In this document: piece after piece, positions 35,433 to 44,431 of the stretch
How the letters are laid out: every line of letters starts with the position of its first letter
Position numbering within the stretch: the stretch's first letter is position 1
From: Ilyomonas sp965247435
GTDB lineage: Bacteria; Bacteroidota; Bacteroidia; Chitinophagales; Chitinophagaceae
DNA length: 64,000 nucleotides
Assembly: GCA_965247435.1 (NCBI GenBank)
Contig: OZ252019.1
Location: 1,240,001-1,304,000, forward strand
Reading direction: 5' to 3'
The notes under the pieces: generated by a model
What the model was told of the DNA's origin: nothing
What the model saw: the letters and a program-made list of their open reading frames with translations, nothing else
Database searches by the model: none
Position numbers and translations under genes: made by a program

Positions 35433-35705
35433 ATGATCACCTTTACTGCCGAGCGCTTTTATTGTTCCAAACAACATGAGCGCTACCGGCTGTGGATTGC
35501 AAACAGCGATCAGTTTATTGTTATACAAAATAACCGCCCGGCTATGGAAGCTAAGAAAGGAGAGAAGCCGGTGCAATGGTATGTAGTGGAAGGAACCGTG
35601 AAAGACAAAGACGCCCTGCAGCCGGTGTATAAAAGGATAGCGGAAACTATGAAGAATAAGCCCGCGGTTGTGCAGGCCACGTTCAATTTTATAGAAGGGC
35701 TATAA
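35433..35705 (+). CDS. Small hypothetical protein
   Basis: A 90-aa protein from the ATG at 35433; a GTG at 35397 would add 12 residues (VKFNFKAELQGL), and an ATG at 35328 gives an unlikely leader. The sequence MITFTAERFYCSKQHERYRLWIAN... then WYVVEGTVKDKDALQPVYKRIAETM is well ordered: predicted beta strands then a helix. No membrane segment, no known domain. Its stop lies 12 bp before the convergent aroC stop. Function unknown. Confidence 0.6.
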   Translation: MITFTAERFYCSKQHERYRLWIANSDQFIVIQNNRPAMEAKKGEKPVQWYVVEGTVKDKDALQPVYKRIAETMKNKPAVVQATFNFIEGL

Positions 35706-35716
35706 TCGGCTTGCGT

Positions 35717-36739
35717 TTATGAACTGATAACCCTGGGAATTTTCTGTTCCAGCATCATCAGATCGGCGAGCACCATAGCTGTTACAGCTTCCAGCACTAC
35801 GGGCACACGCAAGGCAATACACAAGTCATGCCTTCCTTTTACCGAAAAGGATTCAATTGTATTTGTTTCCCAATTTAATGTTTGCTGTTCTTTAGGTGTG
35901 GAAGAAGTGGGTTTAACAGCAATACGAAACACCAGTTCATTTCCGTTGGTGATGCCGCCCACAATGCCACCGGCGTGGTTGGTTTGTGTTTTGCCGGATG
36001 CGTCTTCAATAGCATCATTATGCACAACGCCAAACATACGGGCCGCCGCGAAACCGGTACCGAACTCAATACCGCGAACGGCGGGAATGGCAAATACCGC
36101 ATGGGCTAACAGGGATTCTGCACTATCGAAAAAAGGCTCGCCCAAGCCAGGAGGCAAACCGGTAACCCGGCACTCTACCATGCCACCAATCGAATCTTTA
36201 TGGTCAATGGCTTTTTGAAGACCCTTGTCGAGGTCACTTTCACCGCCGATTTCAAGAATTGCGGACTTCACCGCTAACCCTTGTCCGGCCGGAGCGGGGA
36301 ACAGCGATAACAACTTTTTTGCTATTACCCCAACCGCTACAAGGCATACGGTAAGCCGGCCGCTAAAGTGCCCGCCGCCGCGATAGTCTTCGTAACCGCC
36401 GAATTTCTGGTGCGCTACAAAATCGGCATGGCCGGGACGCGGCACGGCGCGCTGCTTTACATAGTCGCCGCTGCGGGTATTGTTGTTTTCGAACAAAATA
36501 GTAACGGGCGCGCCGGTGGTTTTATCGTTGAACACGCCGCTTTTAAAAATGGGCAGATCGCTTTCCTGGCGCGGCGTGGTTCCTTTTTGGGTGCCGCCTT
36601 TGCGACGTTCTATATCTTTTAGGAAGTCTTCCACAGTCAGCGGCAAACCGGCCGGTATGCCATCAATATTAACGCCCGCACTTTCGCCATGCGATTCGCC
36701 AAAAATGTTTACCCGAAATATGCGTCCAAATGCGTTCAT
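35717..36739 (-). CDS. aroC: Chorismate synthase
   Basis: A 340-aa enzyme converting 5-enolpyruvylshikimate-3-phosphate to chorismate, the last shikimate step, using reduced FMN. Family signatures are FGESHGESAGVNIDGIPAG near the N-terminus, RPGHADFVAHQKFGGYEDYRGGGHFSGRLT (about 100-130), the FAAARMFGVVHNDAIED block (about 230) and HAGGIVGGITNG. The length is at the short end for the family. It lies 172 bp downstream of aroA on the same strand, as the promoter-distal end of the aromatic cluster. Between them is the simple phrase ATTGAATATTG, twice. Confidence 0.96.
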   Translation of the reverse strand: MNAFGRIFRVNIFGESHGESAGVNIDGIPAGLPLTVEDFLKDIERRKGGTQKGTTPRQESDLPIFKSGVFNDKTTGAPVTILFENNNTRSGDYVKQRAVPRPGHADFVAHQKFGGYEDYRGGGHFSGRLTVCLVAVGVIAKKLLSLFPAPAGQGLAVKSAILEIGGESDLDKGLQKAIDHKDSIGGMVECRVTGLPPGLGEPFFDSAESLLAHAVFAIPAVRGIEFGTGFAAARMFGVVHNDAIEDASGKTQTNHAGGIVGGITNGNELVFRIAVKPTSSTPKEQQTLNWETNTIESFSVKGRHDLCIALRVPVVLEAVTAMVLADLMMLEQKIPRVISS

Positions 36740-36911
36740 TAAACTATTGAAGATTGAATATTGTTAATTGAATATTGTGTTACAACGAGGAACAGTACCT
36801 GTTCGAAAAGCTGATAACCATAAATTACAACCAGGAAGCGTAGTAAAATAAATTTTAAATCAAGTGTTGTACATACAATGAAGTAACAGTACATCCCACT
36901 AATCTCCATAA

Positions 36912-38201
36912 TCACCCTAAATCTCCGTCCATCTGCGCACCCAAACTTTTTAGATGCTCATAAAAATTCGGGTAGCTTTTGTTAATTGCACCAGCTTCTT
37001 CAATTGTTGTTTCGCCAGTTGCCTTCAATGCAGCCACCGCGCAGGCCATCGCAATACGATGATCATGGCGGGAGTGAACAACAGCGCCGCGCACTTCTTT
37101 GCCTCCATTAATTATCATCAGGTTGCCCTGAAGTTCAATATTTACACCCATCTTGCCAAATTCTTCCTGCAAGGTTAATGCCCGGTTGCTTTCTTTATGC
37201 GTTAACCGATCCACCCCTTCGATCACCGTTTTACCATTGCAATAAGCAGCCAATGCTACCAGCGGCGGAAACAAATCCGGGCAATCCGTAGCATCGAACT
37301 GAAACGGGCGCAATGGCGCCATTCCAATATCTATGGCATCGGCCTGCAGCGATAGTTTACAGCCGCAATCCATCAACGCCCGGAGCACGGCTTTATCTGC
37401 CTGCGTAGAAGAAAGATCCAGGCCTTTCACAGTTAAGTTCCCTGCGATTGCGCCGGCGACTAACAGGAAAGCGCCGCCACTCCAATCTCCTTCTACCGTA
37501 TAAACCGTCGGAGTATTTGCAATGGCTTTCTGTACTGCTTTAAATTGAAAGGACTGGTAGTTATTGTTAAGGGGCACATTCAATCCGAAAGCAGCCATTA
37601 CCTGCAAAGTCAGATCAATGTACGGCTTGCTTTTTAAGTTCGTTACCTCAATGGTTACCTCGTTTGCATTTACAGCGGAATAAGCCATTAGTAAACCCGT
37701 TAAAAACTGCGAACTCAATGAGCCATCTATGGTTATATTTTTGGGTTGCAGCGGGCCTTGTAATTGCAGGGGAAGCTTTCCGTTTTGAGACGTAATCTGA
37801 ATACCTAACTGCGGTAAAACGGTATCGAAGAAATCCATTGGCCTTGTCAGCAGGCTGCCTTCGCCATTAATAATAATGGCTTGTTCGCTTAGTGCTATAA
37901 CAGGCGTAAACATACGAATGCCCAAACCACTTTCACCACAATTAATCGTGTCGGTTACCGGCTGAATGCCGTTGCTGATGATTTGCAACGAACCATCCGG
38001 TTGCTGATTAATCGTTGCGCCTAACGCTATAATTATATTCAGTGCCGCTCTATCATCATTGCTAATACCGGGATTGCAAATGATGCTTTCGCCCCTGTGT
38101 ACCAACGCGGCTGCGCAGGCACGCTGCATAGAACTCTTGGATGCGGGCGCGGTGATGGTGCCCGTTATCCCTGTAGATAAACTTTCAATTGTAACGTTCA
38201 T
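36912..38201 (-). CDS. aroA: 3-phosphoshikimate 1-carboxyvinyltransferase (EPSP synthase)
   Basis: A 429-aa enzyme that transfers enolpyruvate from PEP to shikimate-3-phosphate. Recognised blocks are the N-terminal PASKSSMQRACAAALV (Lys and Ser that bind S3P), CGESGLGIRMFTPV, GSLSSQFLTGLLMAYS, DCPDLFPPLVALAAYC, and DHRIAMACAVAALKA near the C-terminus. The PEP-loop LLTRPM is present. Class I versus II cannot be safely assigned; SGLGIRMF differs from the usual GNAGTAMR. It begins 7 bp after the aroB stop, so it is co-transcribed with aroB. Confidence 0.94.
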   Translation of the reverse strand: MNVTIESLSTGITGTITAPASKSSMQRACAAALVHRGESIICNPGISNDDRAALNIIIALGATINQQPDGSLQIISNGIQPVTDTINCGESGLGIRMFTPVIALSEQAIIINGEGSLLTRPMDFFDTVLPQLGIQITSQNGKLPLQLQGPLQPKNITIDGSLSSQFLTGLLMAYSAVNANEVTIEVTNLKSKPYIDLTLQVMAAFGLNVPLNNNYQSFQFKAVQKAIANTPTVYTVEGDWSGGAFLLVAGAIAGNLTVKGLDLSSTQADKAVLRALMDCGCKLSLQADAIDIGMAPLRPFQFDATDCPDLFPPLVALAAYCNGKTVIEGVDRLTHKESNRALTLQEEFGKMGVNIELQGNLMIINGGKEVRGAVVHSRHDHRIAMACAVAALKATGETTIEEAGAINKSYPNFYEHLKSLGAQMDGDLG

Positions 38202-38208
38202 GTAAGTT

Positions 38209-39234
38209 TTAACCTTTTAACTGGCTGATGATTGCTGAGACCTCACTGATGGCCAATGGCCGCACGATAGCCTTCCCGATTTTTTCTAACAGCACATAAT
38301 GCAACTCGTTTTTAAAACGCTTCTTATCTGCCATCATATTCTGCAAAGCTTTATCCCGGTTGTATTGCAGCGAAACCGGCAAGCCATATTTCTTTATCAC
38401 CTGTACCAACTTCTCTGTTGCTGTAAAGCCCGTTTGCTGTTTGCTGATGTTTGCTGCCACCACCATTCCAATAGCTACTGCAAAGCCATGCGGCAGGTGA
38501 TAATCGTTCTCGATTGCATGGCCTAAAGTGTGTCCGAAATTAAGCAGCTTGCGTTCGCCTGTTTCAAACTCATCTGCCTGCACCACTTTGCTTTTCAGCA
38601 TCGCGTTGCGCCGGATTAACTTGTTTAACAAACTGCCATCTCTCTGAAAATCTTTTAATGAATACTGTTCCAGCAATTTAAACATGGCTGCATCTTTTAT
38701 AGCTGCATGTTTAATGATTTCGGCGAAGCCGTTTATCCATTCCTGTTCCGGTAATGATTTCAATAAAGAATAATCATACAACAGAAAAGACGGCTGGCGA
38801 ATAAGCCCTACCATATTTTTATACACGCCTACATCAATTCCATTCTTTCCGCCAATGCAGGCATCCACCATAGCTAATATGGAGGCAGGTACAAAGCCAA
38901 ATGCAATACCCCGCATATAAACGCCGGCTATGTAGCCCGCCATATCTGTAATAACCCCGCCGCCGATACCTACAAGCGTTGTTTTCCTGTTGGCGCCGAG
39001 CGCAATCATTTGCCCGATCACCTCATCAACGGTTGCCTGGTTTTTGTGTTGCTCGCCGGCTTTTACAACAATTGTTTTCCAGCCTTTTAAACGCTTTTTG
39101 TATGAAGCAAAAATGTTTTCATCGGTAATAATAACAGCGTTGTCTTTCGATACTAACTCTTCTGCATACTCAAAAGAAGCATCAAAGTAAAAGGTGGTAG
39201 ATGCAGATGAAAACCGGATTTGCTTTTTAATCAT
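38209..39234 (-). CDS. aroB: 3-dehydroquinate synthase
   Basis: A 341-aa NAD- and zinc-dependent enzyme forming 3-dehydroquinate from DAHP. Motifs are VGIGGGVITDMAGYIAGVYMRGIAFGFVPAS (NAD-binding glycine loop and the family RG segment), GGKNGIDVGVYKNMVGLI, the zinc ligand region EIIKHAAIKD, and LLNFGHTLGHAIENDYHLPHG (zinc His residues). It is slightly shorter than E. coli AroB, as usual for the phylum. It is upstream of aroA in the same unit and 64 bp downstream of the acidic hypothetical. Confidence 0.95.
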   Translation of the reverse strand: MIKKQIRFSSASTTFYFDASFEYAEELVSKDNAVIITDENIFASYKKRLKGWKTIVVKAGEQHKNQATVDEVIGQMIALGANRKTTLVGIGGGVITDMAGYIAGVYMRGIAFGFVPASILAMVDACIGGKNGIDVGVYKNMVGLIRQPSFLLYDYSLLKSLPEQEWINGFAEIIKHAAIKDAAMFKLLEQYSLKDFQRDGSLLNKLIRRNAMLKSKVVQADEFETGERKLLNFGHTLGHAIENDYHLPHGFAVAIGMVVAANISKQQTGFTATEKLVQVIKKYGLPVSLQYNRDKALQNMMADKKRFKNELHYVLLEKIGKAIVRPLAISEVSAIISQLKG

Positions 39235-39298
39235 TTATATCGGTTGGAAAAAAAATTTACAGATGTACAACAGATAAAGCAACAACATTAATTACCTG

Positions 39299-40663
39299 TC
39301 AATTCTTTATCATCGCTTTGTTAATAGCTTCAATAAGCTCTATTTGTACCAATGATGCCATGAAATGAATAATATCAATAAAACTAAAAACCTGGTAGGA
39401 GCGGATAGCTGCTTCCAGATTATTACTACGAAGATGAAGCACCGTTTGTATCAGTTGTAAAACAGATAAGTCTTTAGTGCCGGGAGAATCTACTTCGGGA
39501 AACAGTTTTTTTAAATCCGGCTGTTGGTAAATAGTTTCAAAACCTGCAGCCGGTGCGGGCTCCAGCAGGTTGGCAAGCGCCAGCTCCAGCCGGGCAAGCG
39601 GATAAACCTGCAAGTCTTCCATGCGTGAGCGCGCCAGGGAAAGCAGGTTGCCATTGTTGCCATATTCAATTTCAAAAACAGCCGACATCACCAGCAGCTT
39701 GTCCGCATGGTTATCCAGTAAATCCTGCAAATACGCTTCGCTTTTTTCGTCTGGCATGTCTGCATCAGCATCAATCAAATCTTCTTCAAAGTTGTTGAAG
39801 AAATTATCTTCTTCCAAAGCAGTTATACCATAAGCCATTGTTTCGCTTTCATCTATTGTATCATATAATTCCTCATCCAGATCGGCGTCAAAAAATTCGG
39901 GCTGCATTTTGCGTAATTTGCGCAGGGCTTCTTCGGCAAGCATAGTTATTTTTTCTATACCGGAGCGCTCTTCTACTTTATCAAAATCATTCAATTCTTC
40001 CGTACTTATAAACTGCGCTTCATAGGGTGTAATTCTTCCAAATTCATGATCTTCGATACGCCGGTTTGTATCCGTATTGTCATCTAAATCATCACTGTCA
40101 TTTTCGGCATCCTCATCTTCCGATAAACCTGTTATAGAATATTCATAATTCCCTTCACCTGCATTTTTTTGCAGTTTGGCAAGTGCGCTGCTGTACTCGC
40201 CCGGCTGGTTAACTATTAGCTGCGGTTTCCCTTCCCTATTGCCCACGGGTATTTCTATCAGCGGTATGGCATCATTGTCTTCTTCGAGAATGAATTTGGT
40301 AACAGCAAATTCCTTGTCTGGTCCGATGTCGAAATCCAACGCAAAATCGTGTCCTGCATATATGATGTTATGCGCTAAAGCATACGCTACTTCCTCAAAC
40401 ATTTCTTCTACATCAGTAGGAAAACGCTCGTATAACTCCCTTTCGGGCTCGTTGAAAAAATAGAATGTATCTTTTACACCAAGGCACAATAAATCTATCA
40501 GGAATATGCCCGCCGTAATATTGCCATTTACATGCCGGCGCATCACGATTACATTCGCTTCAGACGCTGCACGCCAGTCTTTATTTACGAGGCATTTATA
40601 TACCGGCAGCGTACGTGCTCTTGTTTCGATATATTTTTTGGGAGAAAGCTGGTGGGAAGCCAC
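39299..40663 (-). CDS. Acidic conserved-type hypothetical protein in the aromatic cluster
   Basis: A 454-aa protein with three parts. The N-terminal domain (about 1-165) is globular, starting SPKKYIETRARTLPVYKCLVNKDW and containing IVMRRHVNGNITAGIFLIDLLCLGVKDTFY. The middle (about 185-325) is strongly Asp/Glu-rich (DEDAENDSDDLDDNTDTN, DADLDEELYDTIDESE). The C-terminus is helical and may hold degenerate TPR-like repeats (about 335-454). No signal peptide or membrane helix is seen. No function is recognised. It sits between the DAHPS-chorismate mutase gene (56 bp) and aroB (64 bp), all minus strand, so co-transcription is likely. A link to aromatic synthesis is only positional. Confidence 0.75.
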   Translation of the reverse strand: MASHQLSPKKYIETRARTLPVYKCLVNKDWRAASEANVIVMRRHVNGNITAGIFLIDLLCLGVKDTFYFFNEPERELYERFPTDVEEMFEEVAYALAHNIIYAGHDFALDFDIGPDKEFAVTKFILEEDNDAIPLIEIPVGNREGKPQLIVNQPGEYSSALAKLQKNAGEGNYEYSITGLSEDEDAENDSDDLDDNTDTNRRIEDHEFGRITPYEAQFISTEELNDFDKVEERSGIEKITMLAEEALRKLRKMQPEFFDADLDEELYDTIDESETMAYGITALEEDNFFNNFEEDLIDADADMPDEKSEAYLQDLLDNHADKLLVMSAVFEIEYGNNGNLLSLARSRMEDLQVYPLARLELALANLLEPAPAAGFETIYQQPDLKKLFPEVDSPGTKDLSVLQLIQTVLHLRSNNLEAAIRSYQVFSFIDIIHFMASLVQIELIEAINKAMIKN

Positions 40664-40719
40664 AATACGTGTTTTTAAATTTTGCCCTTCTTTACAGGTG
40701 GAGAAGGGTTGGGATAAGG

Positions 40720-41811
40720 TTAATCGTTCATTACCTTGTTCTGGTGATTGATGCTTTCCATGTGCACTGCATCAAAGTATTTAGTAATAAACTCTTTGCT
40801 CAAACCAAGCTTGTTGCCTTTAGCTGTAGCCCGGTCCAGAATCTCATTCCAGCGGGTAGTCTGTAAAATAGTAATGTTGTTTTCTTTTTTATACGTACCA
40901 ATTTTCTCCGACACTTTCATGCGCTCGCCTAATATCTGCATCAGCTCATCATCGAGGTGATTAATCTGCTGGCGTAATTTTTCCAATGCTGCATGGTATT
41001 CCGGAGAAGCTACATCTTCTTTTCTCCAACGGATGCCATCCAGCAACTCCGCCAGGCGCTCTGGTGTTATTTGTTGCTTCGCATCACTCCAGGCTTTATC
41101 CGGATCAATATGGCTTTCGATAATTAACCCATCATAATCAAGGTCAATTGCTGTTTGCGCTACTTCCTGTAATATATCCCTGCGACCGCAAATATGCGAC
41201 GGATCATTAATCATCATCATATCCGGGTTGCGGCGCTTCATTTCAATAGCTAAGTGCCACATAGGCGCATTGCGGTATTCGGAATTGCCATACGAAGAGA
41301 ATCCGCGGTGGATCAGACCGATTTGTTTAATACCCGCTTTTGCTACCCGCTCTACGGCGCCAATCCACAATTCCAGGTCCGGGTTAATCGGATTTTTTAT
41401 TAATACGGGTATATCCACACCGCGCAATGCATCGGCTACTTCCTGTACGCTAAACGGGTTAACGGTCGTGCGTGCGCCAATCCACAGTACATCTATATCG
41501 AAGTGCAGGGCATCTTCTACCTGCTTGGCAGTCGCTACTTCTACGGCTACGGGAATGCCGGTGAGCTTGCGTGCGCTTTGCAGCCACGGCAAGCCCTTGG
41601 TACCAATGCCTTCAAAGGAGCCGGGGCGGGTGCGCGGCTTCCAGATGCCGGCACGCATAATGTCAACCTTGCCGGTTTTATGCAATTGTACCGCCGTTTC
41701 GGTTACCTGCTCTTCCGTTTCGGCGCTGCACGGACCAGCAATAATTAACGGGCGCTTGTTCCATTTTTCCTGCACCAATTGTTTAGCCGGTGCTGCTTGT
41801 GTGGCTTCCAT
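40720..41811 (-). CDS. Bifunctional DAHP synthase / chorismate mutase (type II)
   Basis: A 363-aa fusion. The N-terminal KDO8P-synthase-like DAHP synthase domain (about 15-262) shows IIAGPCSAETEEQ, MRAGIWKPRTRPGSFEGIGTKGL, VLWIGARTTVNPF, LIKNPINPDLELWIGAVERV and GLIIESHIDPDKAWSDAKQQ. The C-terminal AroQ-type chorismate mutase (about 268-350) is an all-helical module beginning LEKLRQQINHLDDELMQILGERMKVSEKIG. The fused mutase usually gives allosteric feedback by prephenate or chorismate. It catalyses both the entry step and the chorismate-to-prephenate step feeding pheA and tyrA upstream. It follows a degraded toxin gene, 68 bp away, in place of tyrA, its usual neighbour in the phylum. Confidence 0.94.
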   Translation of the reverse strand: MEATQAAPAKQLVQEKWNKRPLIIAGPCSAETEEQVTETAVQLHKTGKVDIMRAGIWKPRTRPGSFEGIGTKGLPWLQSARKLTGIPVAVEVATAKQVEDALHFDIDVLWIGARTTVNPFSVQEVADALRGVDIPVLIKNPINPDLELWIGAVERVAKAGIKQIGLIHRGFSSYGNSEYRNAPMWHLAIEMKRRNPDMMMINDPSHICGRRDILQEVAQTAIDLDYDGLIIESHIDPDKAWSDAKQQITPERLAELLDGIRWRKEDVASPEYHAALEKLRQQINHLDDELMQILGERMKVSEKIGTYKKENNITILQTTRWNEILDRATAKGNKLGLSKEFITKYFDAVHMESINHQNKVMND

Positions 41812-41879
41812 TTTATAACAATTATGAATTGAGAATATGTAATTTGCTAAAAGAACTATGTTGCTAAATCTTCACTTCA

Positions 41880-42268
41880 TTAAATACTCCTTGAATTAAG
41901 GTAATCCAAGCCTTGCACTTTTAAAAAATCTTTATCATTATCTGAAACCAACGTTAGAGAATTTGTAATTGCTGTTGCAGCTATAATTGCATCTGCAATT
42001 TTAACCCCGCTTTGTTTTCTTTTTGCTATTGTCTTTTGAATAATATCTTTTGTAATTCCCGTTATTTCCGATGCTTTTATGAATTACCTGTAAACACTTA
42101 AATAATCTTCTGTTGGTAAATTTCATGCCTGTAGTTCTTTCTCTGTTATAAATGAAATAACGCTTTTTTATCAATAGCTTTATCAATAAAATCAACCGCT
42201 TCGTTTGAAATGGTGTGACTGAGATATTTGATTACCGCACTTGTATCCATTAAATATTTCTTTGCCAT
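41880..42268 (-). pseudogene. Decayed PIN-domain toxin (VapC-like)
   Basis: Reading across a frameshift near 42157 recovers a PIN ribonuclease of about 129 residues. It starts MAKKYLMDTSAVIKYLSH at 42268, continues ISFITEKELQA, KIADAIIAATAITNSLTLVSDNDKDF, and ends YLNSRSI at 41880. All four PIN acidic positions are kept (D in MDTS, E in TEKEL, D in IADA, D in SDNDKDF). Lesions are one frameshift plus two in-frame stops (TGA after LQA, TAA after SVYR). Its start overlaps the end of the antitoxin gene by 19 bp, as in intact vapBC operons. It is therefore an inactivated toxin. Confidence 0.83.
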
Positions 42269-42465
42269 TCGTGTCTTAGCTTTTGCAGTTGAGCATCAAT
42301 TTGTTTTTCGCCCATTCGGTTGCTGATCTTATGCCTGAGTTCAAACAATTTGGTGCTTGGTTTCACAATCTCCTGTTCCTGTATTTCAATTAAATCCAAA
42401 GCAGCAAGATTAGTAAGAAGCTGCCTTGCTTTTTCGTTTTTAAGACCAATAAGTAATGTTTCCAT
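42250..42465 (-). CDS. Antitoxin-like protein (VapB position)
   Basis: A 71-aa protein upstream of and overlapping the PIN toxin remnant. It begins METLLIGLKNEKARQLLTNLAALDLIEIQEQ and ends in a basic/helical tail (MGEKQIDAQLQKLRHEWQRNI). This layout, a short N-terminal DNA-binding strand then a helical toxin-binding tail, matches the antitoxins of Bacteroidota type II systems, though no family signature is sure. The assignment rests mainly on the overlap with the toxin frame. It appears intact although its toxin is broken. Confidence 0.78.
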   Translation of the reverse strand: METLLIGLKNEKARQLLTNLAALDLIEIQEQEIVKPSTKLFELRHKISNRMGEKQIDAQLQKLRHEWQRNI

Positions 42466-42495
42466 TTTGATTGGATAATATTATTTTCAAAACAA

Positions 42496-44187
42496 TCACC
42501 GGCTGTTTGCATCGTTCATCCGGATGCGCCTGCCTTTAAAGTTTTTGCCATCAACTGCACGAATCATTTGCTGTGCAGCACTGCGGTCTATCTCTATCCA
42601 ACTATTCATTTCTTTCATATCCACACGCCCCAATACTTCTTTGCGCAGGTCGCTCATATCTAAAATAAACTGCAGAAAAGAGGCTTTATAAAAACCGTCT
42701 TTGGTACCGAGGTTTACAAAAAGACGCATGTAATCGCCACCTTCCCCGTCACCATTAAATGTTCTGCCTTTGGTATCGCGGTAGTTTCGTTCACTCCTGT
42801 CGCCAACCCTTGCACGGCTCTGGTCGCGCGCACCCGTTTCCCGGCTGCGGCTGCGGTCGTCGCGCACGTTAAGGTCGCCGGCATTTTCGTAGTATTTCAG
42901 GAAGCGGTCAAACTCCATGGCAGCCACGCGCTTCAGCACTTCTTCCTTGCTTATATCCGCAAACTTTTCTTCCAGCATCGGCACATAACTTTCGTAATCG
43001 CCATGACTAATATCTGCCTGCAGCAGCCTTTCCATAAAAGAAAAGAACTGTTTGCGGCAAACATCTTTGCCGCTTGGTATTTCGCTCTTGTGAAACGGTG
43101 CGGCTACCATGCGCTCTATCTGCCGCAGCCTGCCTATTTCGCGGCTGTGCACGATACTCATACTGATGCCTACTGCACCCGCACGACCGGTACGACCGCT
43201 GCGGTGCGTATATACTTCCATATCATCCGGCAATTCATAATTGATAACATGGGTGATGTCTTTTACGTCAATACCGCGCGCAGCAACGTCTGTAGCTATT
43301 AATAACTGCAGGCTTTTGTCTCTAAACTGCCCCATTACTTTGTCGCGCTGGGCCTGAGTTAAATCGCCATGCAGCGCATCAATATCATACCCTTCACGGG
43401 TAAGCTTTTCCGCTATGTCCTGCGCATCTAACTTGGTACGGGTGAAGATGAGCCCGTAAATGCCGGGGTTGAAGTCTATCAGGCGTTTTAATGTTTCGTA
43501 GCGCTGGTGCGAAGCTGTTACAAAGTACTGGTGGTCTATATTTTTGTTGCCGGTATTGGCTTTGCCTACCGTGATCTCAAAAGGCTCCTTCATATACCGC
43601 TTGCTTACCTTGCGTATTTCGGGCGGCATGGTTGCGCTGAACAGCCAGGTGCTTTCGCGCTTAGGCGTATTCTGTAAAATAAATTCTATATCATCCTGAA
43701 AACCCATGTTCAGCATTTCATCTGCTTCGTCGAGCACTACATATTCTATCTGGTCGAGGTTGATGGCTTTGCGTTCTATTAAGTCAATAAGCCTGCCCGG
43801 TGTGGCAACCACTATCTGCACACCGCGCTTTAAATCGCGGATCTGCGTACCGATAGAAGCGCCGCCATACACCGCCACTACATGCACGCCACGGATATGT
43901 TTTTTAAAGAGCTCTACTTCATTTACTATCTGTATGCACAGTTCGCGCGTTGGGCAAACAATGAGTGCCTGCGGGTGCTTCTTATCGCCGTCAATCAACT
44001 GCAGCAGGGGCAGGCCGAAAGCGGCCGTTTTACCGGTGCCGGTTTGGGCCAGCCCGATAAGGTCTTTAGTGCCACTTAATAAAACAGGGATTGCTTTTTC
44101 CTGTATCTCTGTAGGGTTTACGAAGCCAAGCTCGCTGGTAGCCTTTACCAACTGCTCGGTTAATCCTAATGCTTCAAATGTTGTCAT
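42496..44187 (-). CDS. DEAD-box RNA helicase with DbpA/CsdA-type RNA-binding domain
   Basis: A 563-aa ATP-dependent RNA helicase. Visible motifs: Q motif (FVNPTEIQEKAIP, residues 22-34), motif I AQTGTGKT (47-54), Ia PTRELCIQ, II VLDEADEML, III SATMPPE, IV LIFTRTKLDA, V ATDVAARGIDV and VI HRSGRTGRAG. An Arg/Ser-rich linker (about 440-480, DRSRSRETGARDQSRARVGDRSERN) joins the C-terminal DbpA-like RRM domain (about 485-560). Likely roles are ribosome assembly or cold-adapted RNA unwinding, as in the DeaD/CsdA group. It interrupts the aromatic gene cluster, with the VapBC remnant next to it. Confidence 0.93.
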   Translation of the reverse strand: MTTFEALGLTEQLVKATSELGFVNPTEIQEKAIPVLLSGTKDLIGLAQTGTGKTAAFGLPLLQLIDGDKKHPQALIVCPTRELCIQIVNEVELFKKHIRGVHVVAVYGGASIGTQIRDLKRGVQIVVATPGRLIDLIERKAINLDQIEYVVLDEADEMLNMGFQDDIEFILQNTPKRESTWLFSATMPPEIRKVSKRYMKEPFEITVGKANTGNKNIDHQYFVTASHQRYETLKRLIDFNPGIYGLIFTRTKLDAQDIAEKLTREGYDIDALHGDLTQAQRDKVMGQFRDKSLQLLIATDVAARGIDVKDITHVINYELPDDMEVYTHRSGRTGRAGAVGISMSIVHSREIGRLRQIERMVAAPFHKSEIPSGKDVCRKQFFSFMERLLQADISHGDYESYVPMLEEKFADISKEEVLKRVAAMEFDRFLKYYENAGDLNVRDDRSRSRETGARDQSRARVGDRSERNYRDTKGRTFNGDGEGGDYMRLFVNLGTKDGFYKASFLQFILDMSDLRKEVLGRVDMKEMNSWIEIDRSAAQQMIRAVDGKNFKGRRIRMNDANSR

Positions 44188-44312
44188 TAATGTATTTTAA
44201 AATTTTCGCAAAGGTAAACCATGATTTTTTGGATTTATCAGATTCTGCTCATTCTCCGTGTTATTGTTTCATCCTAAGCTTTTGTTTAATGCCTGTTCTG
44301 CTGTTGAACGGA

Positions 44313-44336
44313 GCCTGCCTGCCGGCAAAGGCAGGC
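44313..44336. repeat. GCCTGCCTGCCGGCAAAGGCAGGC palindrome (in two arms)
   Basis: GCCTGCC (44313-44319) pairs with GGCAGGC (44330-44336) around GCCGGC. It is related in reverse complement to the repeat that interrupts the transposase at 11100-11121. It sits in the 244-bp gap between the helicase and tyrA, where nothing else was seen. Confidence 0.65.
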
Positions 44337-44431
44337 GTCGCAACGATGTTCAACCGGAGCGTTGCAGCCGGTTATCAAAAAAATGTAGTTGTCAGCAATC
44401 AGCGCATAAGTTATGTTCCTGTTCCGATCAA

